From positions 1 through 42,670 of the forward strand of contig JANXZM010000073.1 in NCBI GenBank assembly GCA_025355505.1: a stretch of 42,670 bases of DNA, in the 5' to 3' direction. The position numbers and the translations under genes were made by a program. A model generated the notes under the pieces. The model saw only the letters and a list, made by a program, of their open reading frames with translations, made no database searches and was not told where the DNA came from. Source of the stretch: Acidobacteriaceae bacterium (GTDB lineage Bacteria > Acidobacteriota > Terriglobia > Terriglobales > Acidobacteriaceae). Below, piece after piece: positions 1-9,047 of the stretch (the stretch's first letter is position 1; each line of letters begins with the position of its first letter).

Positions 1-376
1 ATTCGCAACAGGCTATGCAAATGTGGAAAGCAAAAAACGCTTTCCACCTTCGCACAGCCTCGGCTGCTGCGAAGTAAATTTGCAGCTAAACTCAAACCCG
101 AGTACTCTCACTTTGCCGGACTAACCGAAGGGGGCAGCTCATGCATCTTCCCAGATGACTAAGAACACCGACTAGCGTGCGCCTTGATTGCGCGGAGAGT
201 CGAGCGAAGTAGTACCACAAAAGTGGCGCTGCTGCGGCGCTCGCAGTTCTACGTGCGGTAGAGCCAAAACGCGGAAGTTGTGGTGTTGGGTTGTTTCCTT
301 TGACGGAAAAACTGCCGATAGGCGCAAATCTCTGGCTAAGTGTATCAACGTAGTTGTAACTCCTAAGGAGGGCACG
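1..376. other. Leader region without a convincing gene
   Basis: No reading frame here has a ribosome site or recognisable product. A hairpin with 9-bp arms GTGGAAAGC/GCTTTCCAC lies at 23-47 with a 7-nt A-rich loop. It has no T-tract on the plus side, so it is only a weak terminator candidate. The rest is presumably the promoter and leader of the exported protein that starts at 377. I see no clear -35/-10 pair. Confidence 0.4.
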
Positions 377-1234
377 GTGCACTACTCCATTCGAACCAAG
401 GTGTTGATGTTTTCTATTCTAGCGACCGGCATGTTCCTCTCACGGAATGCGAACGCTCAGGAGCAAAAGATTTCGGTGGGCGATTTGCTCAAGCGTGCGC
501 AGACTGCTGTTTCCCGTGGGACAACGATCAACGATGTTGTCGTGTCGGGTACCGTGCGCCGCATTGCGGGATCTACAGATGAAACCGGTCAGGGCGAGTT
601 CAAAGCACTTGCCAGTGGAGAGGCCAGCATCGACCTTGTATTTGCGTCGGGGTCAAACCGGGAGGTATACGCTCGCGGCCAGCGCGGGCCAGTAGGCGAG
701 TGGAGCGGGATGGATGGGAAGGTGCACGCGATCGCGTATCACAACTTACTGGTAGATGCGGCATGGTTTTCTCCAGTGCTGTTGCTGGAGAGGGCGAGCG
801 CGGCTGCCGAGGGAAAAATCGTAATGGTGGCTGAAGGCAAGAACTCTAGCGGCCATCCACTGGACCATCTGCGAGTGGCTTCCCCATCGCCAATAGCGGC
901 GAGCCACGCGGCCCCCGGTTTGCCTAAGGCCGTCGTTGAGGCCGTGCAAAAGGCAGGCCAATTTGATTTGTACCTGGACTCAGCCACATCTTTGCCGGTT
1001 GAGATGGATTTCCAAACACATCCGGATATCAACCTGGGACAGGATATTCCAGTCCGCGTTCGGTACTCGGACTACCGGACTGTCAACGGTGCATCCTTTC
1101 CCTTCCATGTGCAGAAGTTCATCAACAACACCCTGTATCTCGACCTGCATTTCGATGCTGTCAGTTTCAATAACGGTCTTGCCGCTAATTCCTTTGTAGT
1201 GACTGCGCAACCCTCAAGGAGCCTGCCCCAATGA
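377..1234 (+). CDS. Exported hypothetical protein, first gene of an RHS cassette
   Basis: A 285-residue protein that I cannot assign to a named family. The GTG start at 377 is preferred because TAAGGAGGG (364-372) sits 5 nt upstream and the product then opens with a signal peptide: basic N-terminus, hydrophobic stretch, and NANAQ cleavage site near residue 28. An in-frame codon at 188 lacks a ribosome site and adds no signal-like sequence. The mature part is rich in alternating beta-type segments, and its C-terminal third (RYSDYR...FPFHVQKF...LYLDLHF) resembles LolA-type or outer-membrane-lipoprotein-sorting folds. That resemblance is an impression, not a domain hit. The stop overlaps the start of the RHS gene by 4 bp (ATGA), so the two are probably translationally coupled. 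A role in exporting or folding the RHS protein is inference. Confidence 0.75.
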   Translation: MHYSIRTKVLMFSILATGMFLSRNANAQEQKISVGDLLKRAQTAVSRGTTINDVVVSGTVRRIAGSTDETGQGEFKALASGEASIDLVFASGSNREVYARGQRGPVGEWSGMDGKVHAIAYHNLLVDAAWFSPVLLLERASAAAEGKIVMVAEGKNSSGHPLDHLRVASPSPIAASHAAPGLPKAVVEAVQKAGQFDLYLDSATSLPVEMDFQTHPDINLGQDIPVRVRYSDYRTVNGASFPFHVQKFINNTLYLDLHFDAVSFNNGLAANSFVVTAQPSRSLPQ

Positions 1235-4200
1235 CGCACACACGATGCCAGTCATCGTTTGTTCTGAGTCTTGTTTTCTTAGTCTCTTCGGCAGTGGCGC
1301 AGGTGACGACCGGAACGCCACCGTTTAGTTCGCTGGAGGGCGGCCCAGACGCAGTGAATCTCGGAAATCTCAATGTGCATATGGCTTATCCGGTGCTCCA
1401 TAAGGCGGGGCGCGGATTGCCGCTGAGTTTCGACCTGACTAGCGATACATCGTTTTGGTATCCGCTGACGCTAAGTGGCGGGTCCGTCGTTTGGAATCCT
1501 GTGACTACCGGCGGTTGGAGTGGCTCCCCACAAGGCGTCGGAAACCTAGGTTACGCTTATACAACGGATGGTGCGACGTTCATCTCTTACAGCTTTTTCA
1601 CATACTACGATAGCGCCGGTACGGCGCATCCCTTCAACGGAACGGCCGCCTGGTACGAATGTGGCGTGTGGGTGCCGTGCGGGGATTTTCCGCTGATAAA
1701 TAGCGTTACCACCGACGGCTCGGGGTACACTATAAATGCTGATGCCTGTTACGTGGTTAATAATGCATGCGACTTATTAGTTAGCATGACCGCAGCGGAC
1801 GGTAGTAGCATCGTTCCTCAAAATGGAATCCCTCTGAATCCAACGGTTACGGCCGGGAGCATTATTGACCGCAATGGAAACGAAATCACCACTGACAGTT
1901 CTGGTAGCGTAACTGATACGTTGGGCTTGCAAAATGGGCTTAAGACACTGCGCGTGACGGGTGGAAACCCGAATCCATACGTGCTGGCTTATACGAGCCC
2001 AGCAGGCTCCGATGCGGATGTGAAGGCAACCTTCAAGTCTTACCAAGTCAGGACGAATTTCGGCTGCCCTAGCATCGGCGAGTACGGGGGGACCGGTGGT
2101 CTGTCTGGTAGCCTGGTAGACAGAATCACGCTACCAGACGGGACGTTCTACCAATTCACCTATGAAACGACGCCTGGCGATACGCATAATCCACACAATG
2201 TCACCGCCCGCCTTGCTTCGGTGACGTTGCCCACTGGCGGCGTCATCTCATACGACTACTCCGCGGGAAGTCACAACGGAATTGAGTGCACGGACGGCAG
2301 TACCTCCGGGCTGAAGCGTACAACTCCAGATTCGGCGACTCCTTGGACCTATACCCGCGCACTGGGTACGGGAGCTGCCTCGACCACCACGGTGGTTGAT
2401 CCTAAGGGCAACAACACAGTAATTCAGTTCCAGGGAATCTACGAAACGCAACGGCAGACCTATCAGGGGGCGATTGCGCCAGCCAACCTGCTCCAAGCTA
2501 CTAACACCTGTTACAACGGAGCAGCTATACCCTGTACGGCGACGGCCATCACTCTGCCGGTTTTGAGTAGAACCGTTCAGACACAGCTGGGACCGACTAC
2601 AGCAGAGGTCTTCAAAAAAAATGTGTTCACTTACAATCCGTACGGGTTGGAAACTGAAGAGGACGACTACGACTGGGGACCAACTACGCCTGGAGCATTG
2701 TTGAAAAAGTCGACTGTCAACTACGCTACGAGTCTGGGTGCCATCCAAAACCTGCCGGCGACTGTGACTGTCACGGATGGCACGACTACTTATGCGCAGG
2801 CGACGATGACCTACGACGAGGCGGGAACCCTGACGACCACCACGGGTACGCCTCAACATGTGACGTTCACTGGCTCCCGCGGCAACCTGACGACGCTCGC
2901 AGTCAGCGCAAATGCCAGTACGACTCTCTATCGAAAATTCACCTACTACGATACAGGGAACCCTAATACTTCAAGCGCTGTTAGCACGGTTGGCACCGTG
3001 GCCGGAGAGGGGGCGACCACGACCTACAATTACGCCGCCGGCACGGCTTCATGTGGCAACTCGTTCGCTACATCGGTGACCGAACCGCTGAGCCTGTCGC
3101 GGTTCATGACATGGAATTGCACTGGCGGCGTACAGCTCACAGCGACCGATGAAAATGGGAATATAACCAGCTCGACGTATACGGATCCGAACTTCTGGCG
3201 GCCGTCAACCACTACGGACGCCGCCCAAGTACCGACATCGCTTACCTACACAGGCGCGAACACGGGCGAGAGTTCGCTAGTGTTCAACAACAACGCTTCC
3301 ACGGTCGATCTGCTCACTACGCTTGACGGATTGGGTCGGTCGCACATTTCACAGATCAAACAGTCGCCTGGCGCAGCGAGCTACGATTCCAGAGAAATAG
3401 ACTACGACGCGGTAGGCTTGCCGGAACGAACCACTTTGCCATACTCGGCAGTAGCGGGCGCGGCCAATCCATCGGCACCGGGGACAACGATCACCTACGA
3501 TGCGCTGAACCGACCCGTGCAAAGCACTGACAGCAATGGGGGCACGGTCAGCTCTTCCTACTCAAAGAACGACGTATTGGTGACCCTCGGACCAGCGCCC
3601 ACTGGGGAGAACACGAAACGCCGTCAAATGGAGTATGACGGACTCGGCCGTCTCGCCTCTGTGTGCGAATTGAGTACAACCACCGGTAGCGGTACTTGCG
3701 GGCAAAGAACAACCCAGACCGGCTTTTGGACTAAGTACACGTACGATCCCAACGGCAACATGATCGGCGTGACGCAGAATGCTCAGGCGACCGCGGGCAA
3801 CCAGCAGGCCAGATCCTACGTGTACGATCGGCTCAGCCGCATGACCTTGGAAACGAACCCGGAAAGCGGCACGAAGACATACGGATACGATTTCGATGCA
3901 ACCTGCGGCAGCACAACAGCGCAGGCGGGGGAACTGGTGACGCGAACAGACGCAATGACCCCGCCCAACGTGACCTGCTACAACCACGATGCTCTGCACC
4001 GCAATACCACGATCACATACCCGAGTGGCCCTTATGCAGCAGCCACGCCCAGCAAGACATTCGTCTACGATGCCACCACATTCAGCTGTCCCGGCGGTGT
4101 GGCGAACGTGAAGACACGTCTGGCGGAAGCCTACACAGGCCCAAGCTCTTCCAAGCTCACTGATGTCGCCTATTGCTATACGGCGCGCGGCGAGATTGCG

Positions 4201-6042
4201 AATGTCTTTGAATCTACCCCGCACTCGGCGGGAACCTACAGTGTTCCGATGACGTACTGGGAAAACGGGTTGATGAAAACTTTCGGACCATTCCTGACCG
4301 AAACCCAGGTTAGCATTACCCCGGACGGTGAGGGACGCTCCTTAACTATCAGCGGCGCTGCGAACAACATCACATACAATCATGCCAGCCAACCTACCCA
4401 ACTCATGACCAGTTGCGCTGGGGCGACTTGCTATCCCATCAACTACACCTACGATTTCAACACACTGCGCATGACTCAATACGCCGCCGCGTTGAGCGGC
4501 GGCACAGTTTCGGGAACTTTGACCTGGAACCCGAATGGAAGCCTGAAAAAGTTGGTCGTTGTCGATCCAACAAATGCCGCCGATGCGCAGACTTGCAACT
4601 ACGCCGCTGATGACTTGGGCCGGATTGCCAGCGCCAACTGCGGATCTGTCTGGTCGCAAACATTCAGCTACGATCCCTTCAGCAACGTCTCCAAGAGCGG
4701 GTCACTGAGTTGGCTACCCGGCTACAGCACGAGCACAAATCAATACACGCTCGCAGGAACGAGCTACGATGCTAATGGAAACCTACTGAAAGACAGTTTC
4801 AACACCTACACTTGGGACGCGGAGGGAAAGCCGGTCTCGACTGTCAACTCAGAGACATTAATCTTCGTCTATGACGCATTTGGTCATAAGGTGGAGTGGT
4901 CGGCCGGTACCGGCACTACCTACGAAAATTCGTTTCTGAATATTGGCAAGTGGAAGCTTTCGGCCATTGGCCATACCCCGTACTACTCGGAAACCCCGCT
5001 TCCCGGCGGATCGGTCGCAAGCCAAAACGCTGGGTACACGGGAGTACAACTAGGGGACTGGCTGGGCACGATCCGCGCGCTTTATTCCTATACCGGTGGC
5101 AATGAAGCCGGGAGCTCCGCTCATGCTCCCTTTGGGGAGACGTACGCCACCGGCGGGTATCCGCTCGCCTTCACCGGGCAACGCCCCGACGGTGTCAACG
5201 GCGATACGACATACTACTTCCCGGAGCGGCAGTACCGGGCGAATCAGGGCCGCTGGCTGTCGCCCGACCCGGCAGGGATGGGGGCGGTCGATCCGAGCGA
5301 TCCGCAGACGTGGAATCGGTATGCTTATGTGCGGAACTCACCGCTCAGCCGAGTTGATCCGCTGGGGCTGGACGATGGCGGTTGCAGTCCCGACGATCCC
5401 AGTTGCGGGGGTGGCGACGGTGGCGGTTGGGGTTGTGACTGGGGTTGCGATAGCGGAGGTGGGGGTGGAACGATTACGATTAACTGGGGTCCGAGAGGGG
5501 TTAACGTTGGATTTGCGGGATTCGGCGGCTGCCAAGGAGAGAGCTTAGGGTTGCCGTGTGGGGCCTCGCTCTCCGATCCGAATGCGAATCTTGCGATAGC
5601 TGCGCTCAGAGCCGCTGTCAAGGGAGACTGGAAGAGTGTGCTCGGGCTTTTCGGGAACGCGGGGTGGCAAGAGGCCATGAATATAGCTAATGATCCGATT
5701 TTGGACGGCGCAGGCGACATAGGCACAAATATCTTTAATTGCCCGGATGGCAAGGGCAATGACCCTTGTGCCCGAAGATGGGCGGGTGCAGCTCAAATTA
5801 CCAATCCCTGCACACCCGCTGCATGGTACGTGGCTTCAACTGGCTTGGGCGGATTGGGTGTGGCTGTGGCAAACCAGTCTGCTATCGCGGCCGCTGCTTC
5901 AGAACAGTACCCGTTGTTGATCCACCGGATCTTGACTTGGCTGACTGGTTGGCGAGGACCGAACCCACGGGGATTCATTGGCGGCGGAATCGCGGCTATC
6001 CAAGCGATCCCCGCCGTTTGCTCCAGTCTGGGAAGTCAATAA
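1231..6042 (+). CDS. Exported RHS-repeat protein with variable C-terminal domain
   Basis: A 1603-residue protein with a Sec signal peptide (cleavage near AVAQ, residue 24). The body carries many YD/RHS-type repeats, for example TYDALNRPVQSTD, EYDGLGRLASV and YTYDPNGNMIGV, which in this superfamily build a large beta-shell. Near residues 1295-1380 is the RHS core-associated region with FTGQRPD, YYFPERQY, GRWLSPDP, NRYAYVRNSPLSRVDPLGLD. After residue 1381 comes a family-unlike tail of about 220 residues: first a Gly/Cys-rich linker (CGGGDGGG, CDWGCD), then a mostly helical-looking domain. In RHS/YD proteins the segment after DPxGL is typically the polymorphic, often toxic, tip, but I recognise no catalytic motif here. 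There is no VgrG/PAAR partner, so a Sec-exported surface protein is likelier than a type VI effector. It overlaps the upstream gene by 4 bp, and a small membrane protein starts 14 nt downstream. Confidence 0.92.
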   Translation: MTHTRCQSSFVLSLVFLVSSAVAQVTTGTPPFSSLEGGPDAVNLGNLNVHMAYPVLHKAGRGLPLSFDLTSDTSFWYPLTLSGGSVVWNPVTTGGWSGSPQGVGNLGYAYTTDGATFISYSFFTYYDSAGTAHPFNGTAAWYECGVWVPCGDFPLINSVTTDGSGYTINADACYVVNNACDLLVSMTAADGSSIVPQNGIPLNPTVTAGSIIDRNGNEITTDSSGSVTDTLGLQNGLKTLRVTGGNPNPYVLAYTSPAGSDADVKATFKSYQVRTNFGCPSIGEYGGTGGLSGSLVDRITLPDGTFYQFTYETTPGDTHNPHNVTARLASVTLPTGGVISYDYSAGSHNGIECTDGSTSGLKRTTPDSATPWTYTRALGTGAASTTTVVDPKGNNTVIQFQGIYETQRQTYQGAIAPANLLQATNTCYNGAAIPCTATAITLPVLSRTVQTQLGPTTAEVFKKNVFTYNPYGLETEEDDYDWGPTTPGALLKKSTVNYATSLGAIQNLPATVTVTDGTTTYAQATMTYDEAGTLTTTTGTPQHVTFTGSRGNLTTLAVSANASTTLYRKFTYYDTGNPNTSSAVSTVGTVAGEGATTTYNYAAGTASCGNSFATSVTEPLSLSRFMTWNCTGGVQLTATDENGNITSSTYTDPNFWRPSTTTDAAQVPTSLTYTGANTGESSLVFNNNASTVDLLTTLDGLGRSHISQIKQSPGAASYDSREIDYDAVGLPERTTLPYSAVAGAANPSAPGTTITYDALNRPVQSTDSNGGTVSSSYSKNDVLVTLGPAPTGENTKRRQMEYDGLGRLASVCELSTTTGSGTCGQRTTQTGFWTKYTYDPNGNMIGVTQNAQATAGNQQARSYVYDRLSRMTLETNPESGTKTYGYDFDATCGSTTAQAGELVTRTDAMTPPNVTCYNHDALHRNTTITYPSGPYAAATPSKTFVYDATTFSCPGGVANVKTRLAEAYTGPSSSKLTDVAYCYTARGEIANVFESTPHSAGTYSVPMTYWENGLMKTFGPFLTETQVSITPDGEGRSLTISGAANNITYNHASQPTQLMTSCAGATCYPINYTYDFNTLRMTQYAAALSGGTVSGTLTWNPNGSLKKLVVVDPTNAADAQTCNYAADDLGRIASANCGSVWSQTFSYDPFSNVSKSGSLSWLPGYSTSTNQYTLAGTSYDANGNLLKDSFNTYTWDAEGKPVSTVNSETLIFVYDAFGHKVEWSAGTGTTYENSFLNIGKWKLSAIGHTPYYSETPLPGGSVASQNAGYTGVQLGDWLGTIRALYSYTGGNEAGSSAHAPFGETYATGGYPLAFTGQRPDGVNGDTTYYFPERQYRANQGRWLSPDPAGMGAVDPSDPQTWNRYAYVRNSPLSRVDPLGLDDGGCSPDDPSCGGGDGGGWGCDWGCDSGGGGGTITINWGPRGVNVGFAGFGGCQGESLGLPCGASLSDPNANLAIAALRAAVKGDWKSVLGLFGNAGWQEAMNIANDPILDGAGDIGTNIFNCPDGKGNDPCARRWAGAAQITNPCTPAAWYVASTGLGGLGVAVANQSAIAAAASEQYPLLIHRILTWLTGWRGPNPRGFIGGGIAAIQAIPAVCSSLGSQ

Positions 6043-6056
6043 CGCGAGAGGCCGTG

Positions 6057-6440
6057 ATGCGGTGTCCGAACTGCGGTTGCGAAGTAGAGTTCGACAAACG
6101 TCTATTCCGCGGGGAGCATTGTAAGAAGTGCGGTTCGACTTTGCTCGTTTCCGAAGCCTACAGCCGTGCTTTAGGGATTTTCAGTTTCCTCGCCGCAGAG
6201 GCGTTATTGTGGTTATTGAACATCCGAAAATTTTTCTACCCGACCTTGGGCGTGCCGTTTGGTTTCCTGGCTTCGCTTTGGCTCGGCTTTCCGATTGCGT
6301 TTCCCATCCTAACGATCTTGGTGCGAACTGTGCCACACCTCGTGGCACCAACGTTGGTTCGCCGCCACTGGGGTTCTATCAACACGCTTGGCCTAGGCAC
6401 CGAGAAGGACACAATCTCAAGTCCGCCAAAGGAGTTGTGA
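6057..6440 (+). CDS. Small zinc-ribbon membrane protein, possible immunity partner
   Basis: A 127-residue protein starting 14 nt after the RHS stop, with GAGAGG (6045-6050) as a weak ribosome site. An adjacent GTG at 6054 is an alternative start. The N-terminus has two Cys pairs, CPNC at residues 3-6 and CKKC near 22-25, a typical zinc-ribbon arrangement. Two hydrophobic stretches follow, roughly residues 38-56 and 66-92, likely transmembrane segments. The C-terminus is short, hydrophilic and basic. I do not recognise the family. The position directly after the variable tip of an RHS protein is where immunity genes of polymorphic toxins are usually found, and membrane immunity proteins exist, but this role is inference only. 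Housekeeping zinc-ribbon membrane proteins of unknown function look similar. Confidence 0.7.
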   Translation: MRCPNCGCEVEFDKRLFRGEHCKKCGSTLLVSEAYSRALGIFSFLAAEALLWLLNIRKFFYPTLGVPFGFLASLWLGFPIAFPILTILVRTVPHLVAPTLVRRHWGSINTLGLGTEKDTISSPPKEL

Positions 6441-6455
6441 TCGATCCTTTGGCGG
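6423..6455. terminator. Hairpin between convergent genes
   Basis: Perfect 11-bp arms, CCGCCAAAGGA (6423-6433) and TCCTTTGGCGG (6445-6455), with an 11-nt loop that contains the stop codon of the zinc-ribbon gene. The converging deacetylase gene ends at 6461. The position suits a bidirectional terminator, but neither side has a T-tract, so it may act only as an mRNA 3'-end stabiliser. Confidence 0.5.
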
Positions 6456-6460
6456 CAAGC

Positions 6461-7546
6461 CTAAGCGCTGAGAGCAGCTTCCCTGCCACCCAGCAATCTC
6501 TCCCGCAGCGTTCTGTAAAAGCCCGAGATGTGTGCCTCGAACTCCGCCAGACTCATCTCGGCGGTGACGTGCACGCGCGGCACGGTGAAGCGATCAACCT
6601 TCGCGCCGAAGCCACCTGCAACATTCATAAACGCACAACGGAAACCAGCTTGCTCCGCAAGTCGCACGTCTCTTCCGGTAACCGTCGCAGCATTTCCGAA
6701 GGGATACCCAAAGGCCCATATCGTCTTCCCCAAAGCGCTCTCAAGAACGCTCCGGCTCTCGGAGATTTCTTGCCATGCAAGGTCGGGCGAAGCTTTCGCT
6801 AGAACTGGGTGGGAAAGAGAATGCGCGCCGACGGTCATTCCCGCTGCGGCAAGTTGGCGCAGCCCGACCAAATCGAGAGTGAAAAATCTGGAGGCAAGCG
6901 CCGGTTGCTCGAAGAATCGCGCCGTCCAGGTCTCGGAGAGCTTGAGTTGCGAGCGGATTTGATCGAGAAGTCCGCGCCTTGAGCGTCGGTCGAACTGCGA
7001 AAGTTTTTCGACGAGATTCCACCATCGCGAGTGCTTCCCGCTGCCCGCAGTTATGCTAACTTCAACGCCCGCCTCGGGGAGGTTCAGCGCAATGGGTTCG
7101 GCTGCGTCCAGCAACATGAGGTAGAGCTCTTCATACCAAAGCATGGACGGCGTCGGCTCGGCCGACACGCCGGTGGCAAAGAAGAGGCAGGAAAGGCCCA
7201 GCTCACGCAAGATCGGAACCATTTCCGACAAAGTGTTTTGCAAGGCGTCGTCACAGGTCAGCAGAATCGAGCGTGGGGGAAGTGAATGACCTCCTTCGAT
7301 CCAGTGAAGAAAGTCGTCGGGCGAAATGACGTGGTAGCGCTTCTTCAGCAATTGGAGTTGTTCACGGAGCGACTCAGCAGACACCAAATTTCCATCCAAA
7401 GCCGGACTCCGAATCTCATAGCCGGGAGGGAACACGCCGTGGTAGGTCACAACCGCTGGTCCGGCACCGACTGTTTGGCGAAGGTACCCGCTCCGGGACA
7501 GGACAGGGAAAACGATATGCTTAAGGGCAGGGCTGACGAGTCTCAT
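6461..7546 (-). CDS. NodB-type polysaccharide deacetylase
   Basis: A 361-residue carbohydrate esterase 4 family protein that hydrolyses N- or O-acetyl groups from a polysaccharide using a bound metal. Motif 1 is TCDD (97-100, a Cys variant of the usual TFDD). Motif 2 is HSLSHP with His242 and His246 as metal ligands. A later GYPFG (near 285) occupies the place of the family's RxPF-type motif. About 130 residues separate motifs 1 and 2, longer than in compact NodB domains and resembling deacetylases linked to exopolysaccharide loci. The ATG at 7546 is chosen because GAGG lies 6 nt upstream. The frame is open upstream to 7765, but the extra sequence looks non-coding and would overlap the next gene. 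No signal peptide is evident, so it may act in the cytoplasm or at the membrane. It pairs with the GNAT-like gene upstream (106-nt gap), suggesting modification of a surface glycan. Confidence 0.88.
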   Translation of the reverse strand: MRLVSPALKHIVFPVLSRSGYLRQTVGAGPAVVTYHGVFPPGYEIRSPALDGNLVSAESLREQLQLLKKRYHVISPDDFLHWIEGGHSLPPRSILLTCDDALQNTLSEMVPILRELGLSCLFFATGVSAEPTPSMLWYEELYLMLLDAAEPIALNLPEAGVEVSITAGSGKHSRWWNLVEKLSQFDRRSRRGLLDQIRSQLKLSETWTARFFEQPALASRFFTLDLVGLRQLAAAGMTVGAHSLSHPVLAKASPDLAWQEISESRSVLESALGKTIWAFGYPFGNAATVTGRDVRLAEQAGFRCAFMNVAGGFGAKVDRFTVPRVHVTAEMSLAEFEAHISGFYRTLRERLLGGREAALSA

Positions 7547-7652
7547 GCATACCTCGCGAACTTGTGACGAGAATTGTACCGCACTCACTCTGATCGGCAC
7601 TCCGGATTCGCACATAGACAAGCTGCGAAGCTGACGCAATGCGATACGGCGA

Positions 7653-8666
7653 TTAGTATCCCGCGTCGCCATCAAAGAGTTGGAAAGCCACAGGGAACGC
7701 TCGTTCCAGCGCTCGGGATGGGTCGTAAATGAATAGGGGTTCCCTGCACTGGCACCAGTACCCATTCGATATCAGCGCTTGCCTGAGAATCGGAAGGGTC
7801 GCTTGTACACGAATACGGCAGACCTCGGGGTCGCGCTGAATCGCTTTCGTGACCGCCCCATATGCACTCTTCCAATCGTTCACATCCTCTGAATCAATAA
7901 ATATGTCGAGGAGCCTTGCTTCCCACTCGGATTTTCCCACGAGGAAATAGCCAGCGATTTCGCTTTGACGTTGAAGCAGGAATCCCATCATTTCCAGATG
8001 TGGACATTTCAACAAGTAGTTCAGGTCCGCCAGAGTTCGTTGGCAAGTGGTCCACGAACGCTTTGCGTGGTTCAAGATCGGCTGGAGCGAATCGTCGAAT
8101 TCCGTTACTCGTGTATAGACCCAAGGCCTGGAGAGTTCTTCGCGAATGCGTACGGGATGTGTCCAACCGTGCAGCAGCCTGGCAAAAGACCTCCCTACCA
8201 GAGGCCGCACGAGAAACTCACGCCATGGGCGTAGCCAAGCCGAATATGTTGCAGCCTCACCTACTTGTCGGAACCCGATGCGAGGAACAATCTGGCGTGT
8301 AACGGGAGCCCCTCCGATAACAAAAGAAGTAGGAGCCATGGCCATCAATTTACGATAAAGCATGACGCCGACTCCCGGAATCGAGGAATCAGCCGCCCAG
8401 TCCGTCATGGTAATACTCTCTAGGGCGTCTCCGCTTGGAAGTTGGAAAGTCACGGGGCAAACTCCACAGTGAGCTACGATTCGCCCATCCTTTTCGAGTA
8501 CATAGCTGCGGCTGCCTTTCCAACTGGGTCTTGGGCAAAGGTATTTCCACTCCAGCAACTTCGTGTCGGCGTGGTGGCCGGTAGAGTCGAACTTGTACAC
8601 GCGAACCAGAAAATTAGCGAGGGCCGGCAGGTCCTTACGTTCTGTGGGTCTGATGGCGGCGATCAT
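7653..8666 (-). CDS. GNAT-like acyltransferase
   Basis: A 337-residue protein opening with IRPTERKDLPALANFLVRVY, the typical first strand and helix of a GNAT domain. A second acetyltransferase-like half runs from roughly residue 170 to 320. Tandem GNAT proteins of this size often act on sugars or peptidoglycan precursors and sit in exopolysaccharide clusters. No canonical Q/RxxGxG/A acetyl-CoA loop is obvious in the first half, where the sequence reads IPGVGVMLYRKL, so the match is partial. The ATG at 8666 has no strong ribosome site. It precedes the deacetylase gene on the same strand, and the two probably form an operon modifying a glycan. The substrate is unknown. Confidence 0.7.
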   Translation of the reverse strand: MIAAIRPTERKDLPALANFLVRVYKFDSTGHHADTKLLEWKYLCPRPSWKGSRSYVLEKDGRIVAHCGVCPVTFQLPSGDALESITMTDWAADSSIPGVGVMLYRKLMAMAPTSFVIGGAPVTRQIVPRIGFRQVGEAATYSAWLRPWREFLVRPLVGRSFARLLHGWTHPVRIREELSRPWVYTRVTEFDDSLQPILNHAKRSWTTCQRTLADLNYLLKCPHLEMMGFLLQRQSEIAGYFLVGKSEWEARLLDIFIDSEDVNDWKSAYGAVTKAIQRDPEVCRIRVQATLPILRQALISNGYWCQCREPLFIYDPSRALERAFPVAFQLFDGDAGY

Positions 8667-9047
8667 TAAGGGTGGATGCGTCCATTCGGATTGTTAAAGC
8701 GGCACCGGCATAGCTTCTCATTTGTGCAACCGGTGGCACGGTCCTCTGGCCCCTGGCCAATCTTTTCTGGCCGCATGCTTAGAGTGTACCGAATACAACT
8801 GAGATTGAACTGGTCGATATTGTTGAATGTTGCATTGAGCTGCTTGCATTTGAGCAAAAATGATATCGCCTTGTTGCCGAATGGAGGTGAGCCGCGATCC
8901 ATTTGCAATCCGTTTGCGGGTTTACCACTGCCTACGACGTACTTTTATGCCATCCGTGGTCCTGCATGTTGTTGAATTTACGTTTTCAGGCGGATTCGAC
9001 TCACACACGCTTCCGCCATATCCAGTCTTGCGGGCGAAACTCATCGT
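8667..9047. other. Intergenic stretch, nothing recognised
   Basis: This 381-bp gap lies between the 3' end of the FG-GAP/UnbV gene and the start of the GNAT-like gene, both on the minus strand. Short open frames occur on both strands but none has a ribosome site or plausible protein composition. I see no clear terminator hairpin for the upstream gene and no convincing promoter for the GNAT-like gene. Confidence 0.4.
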
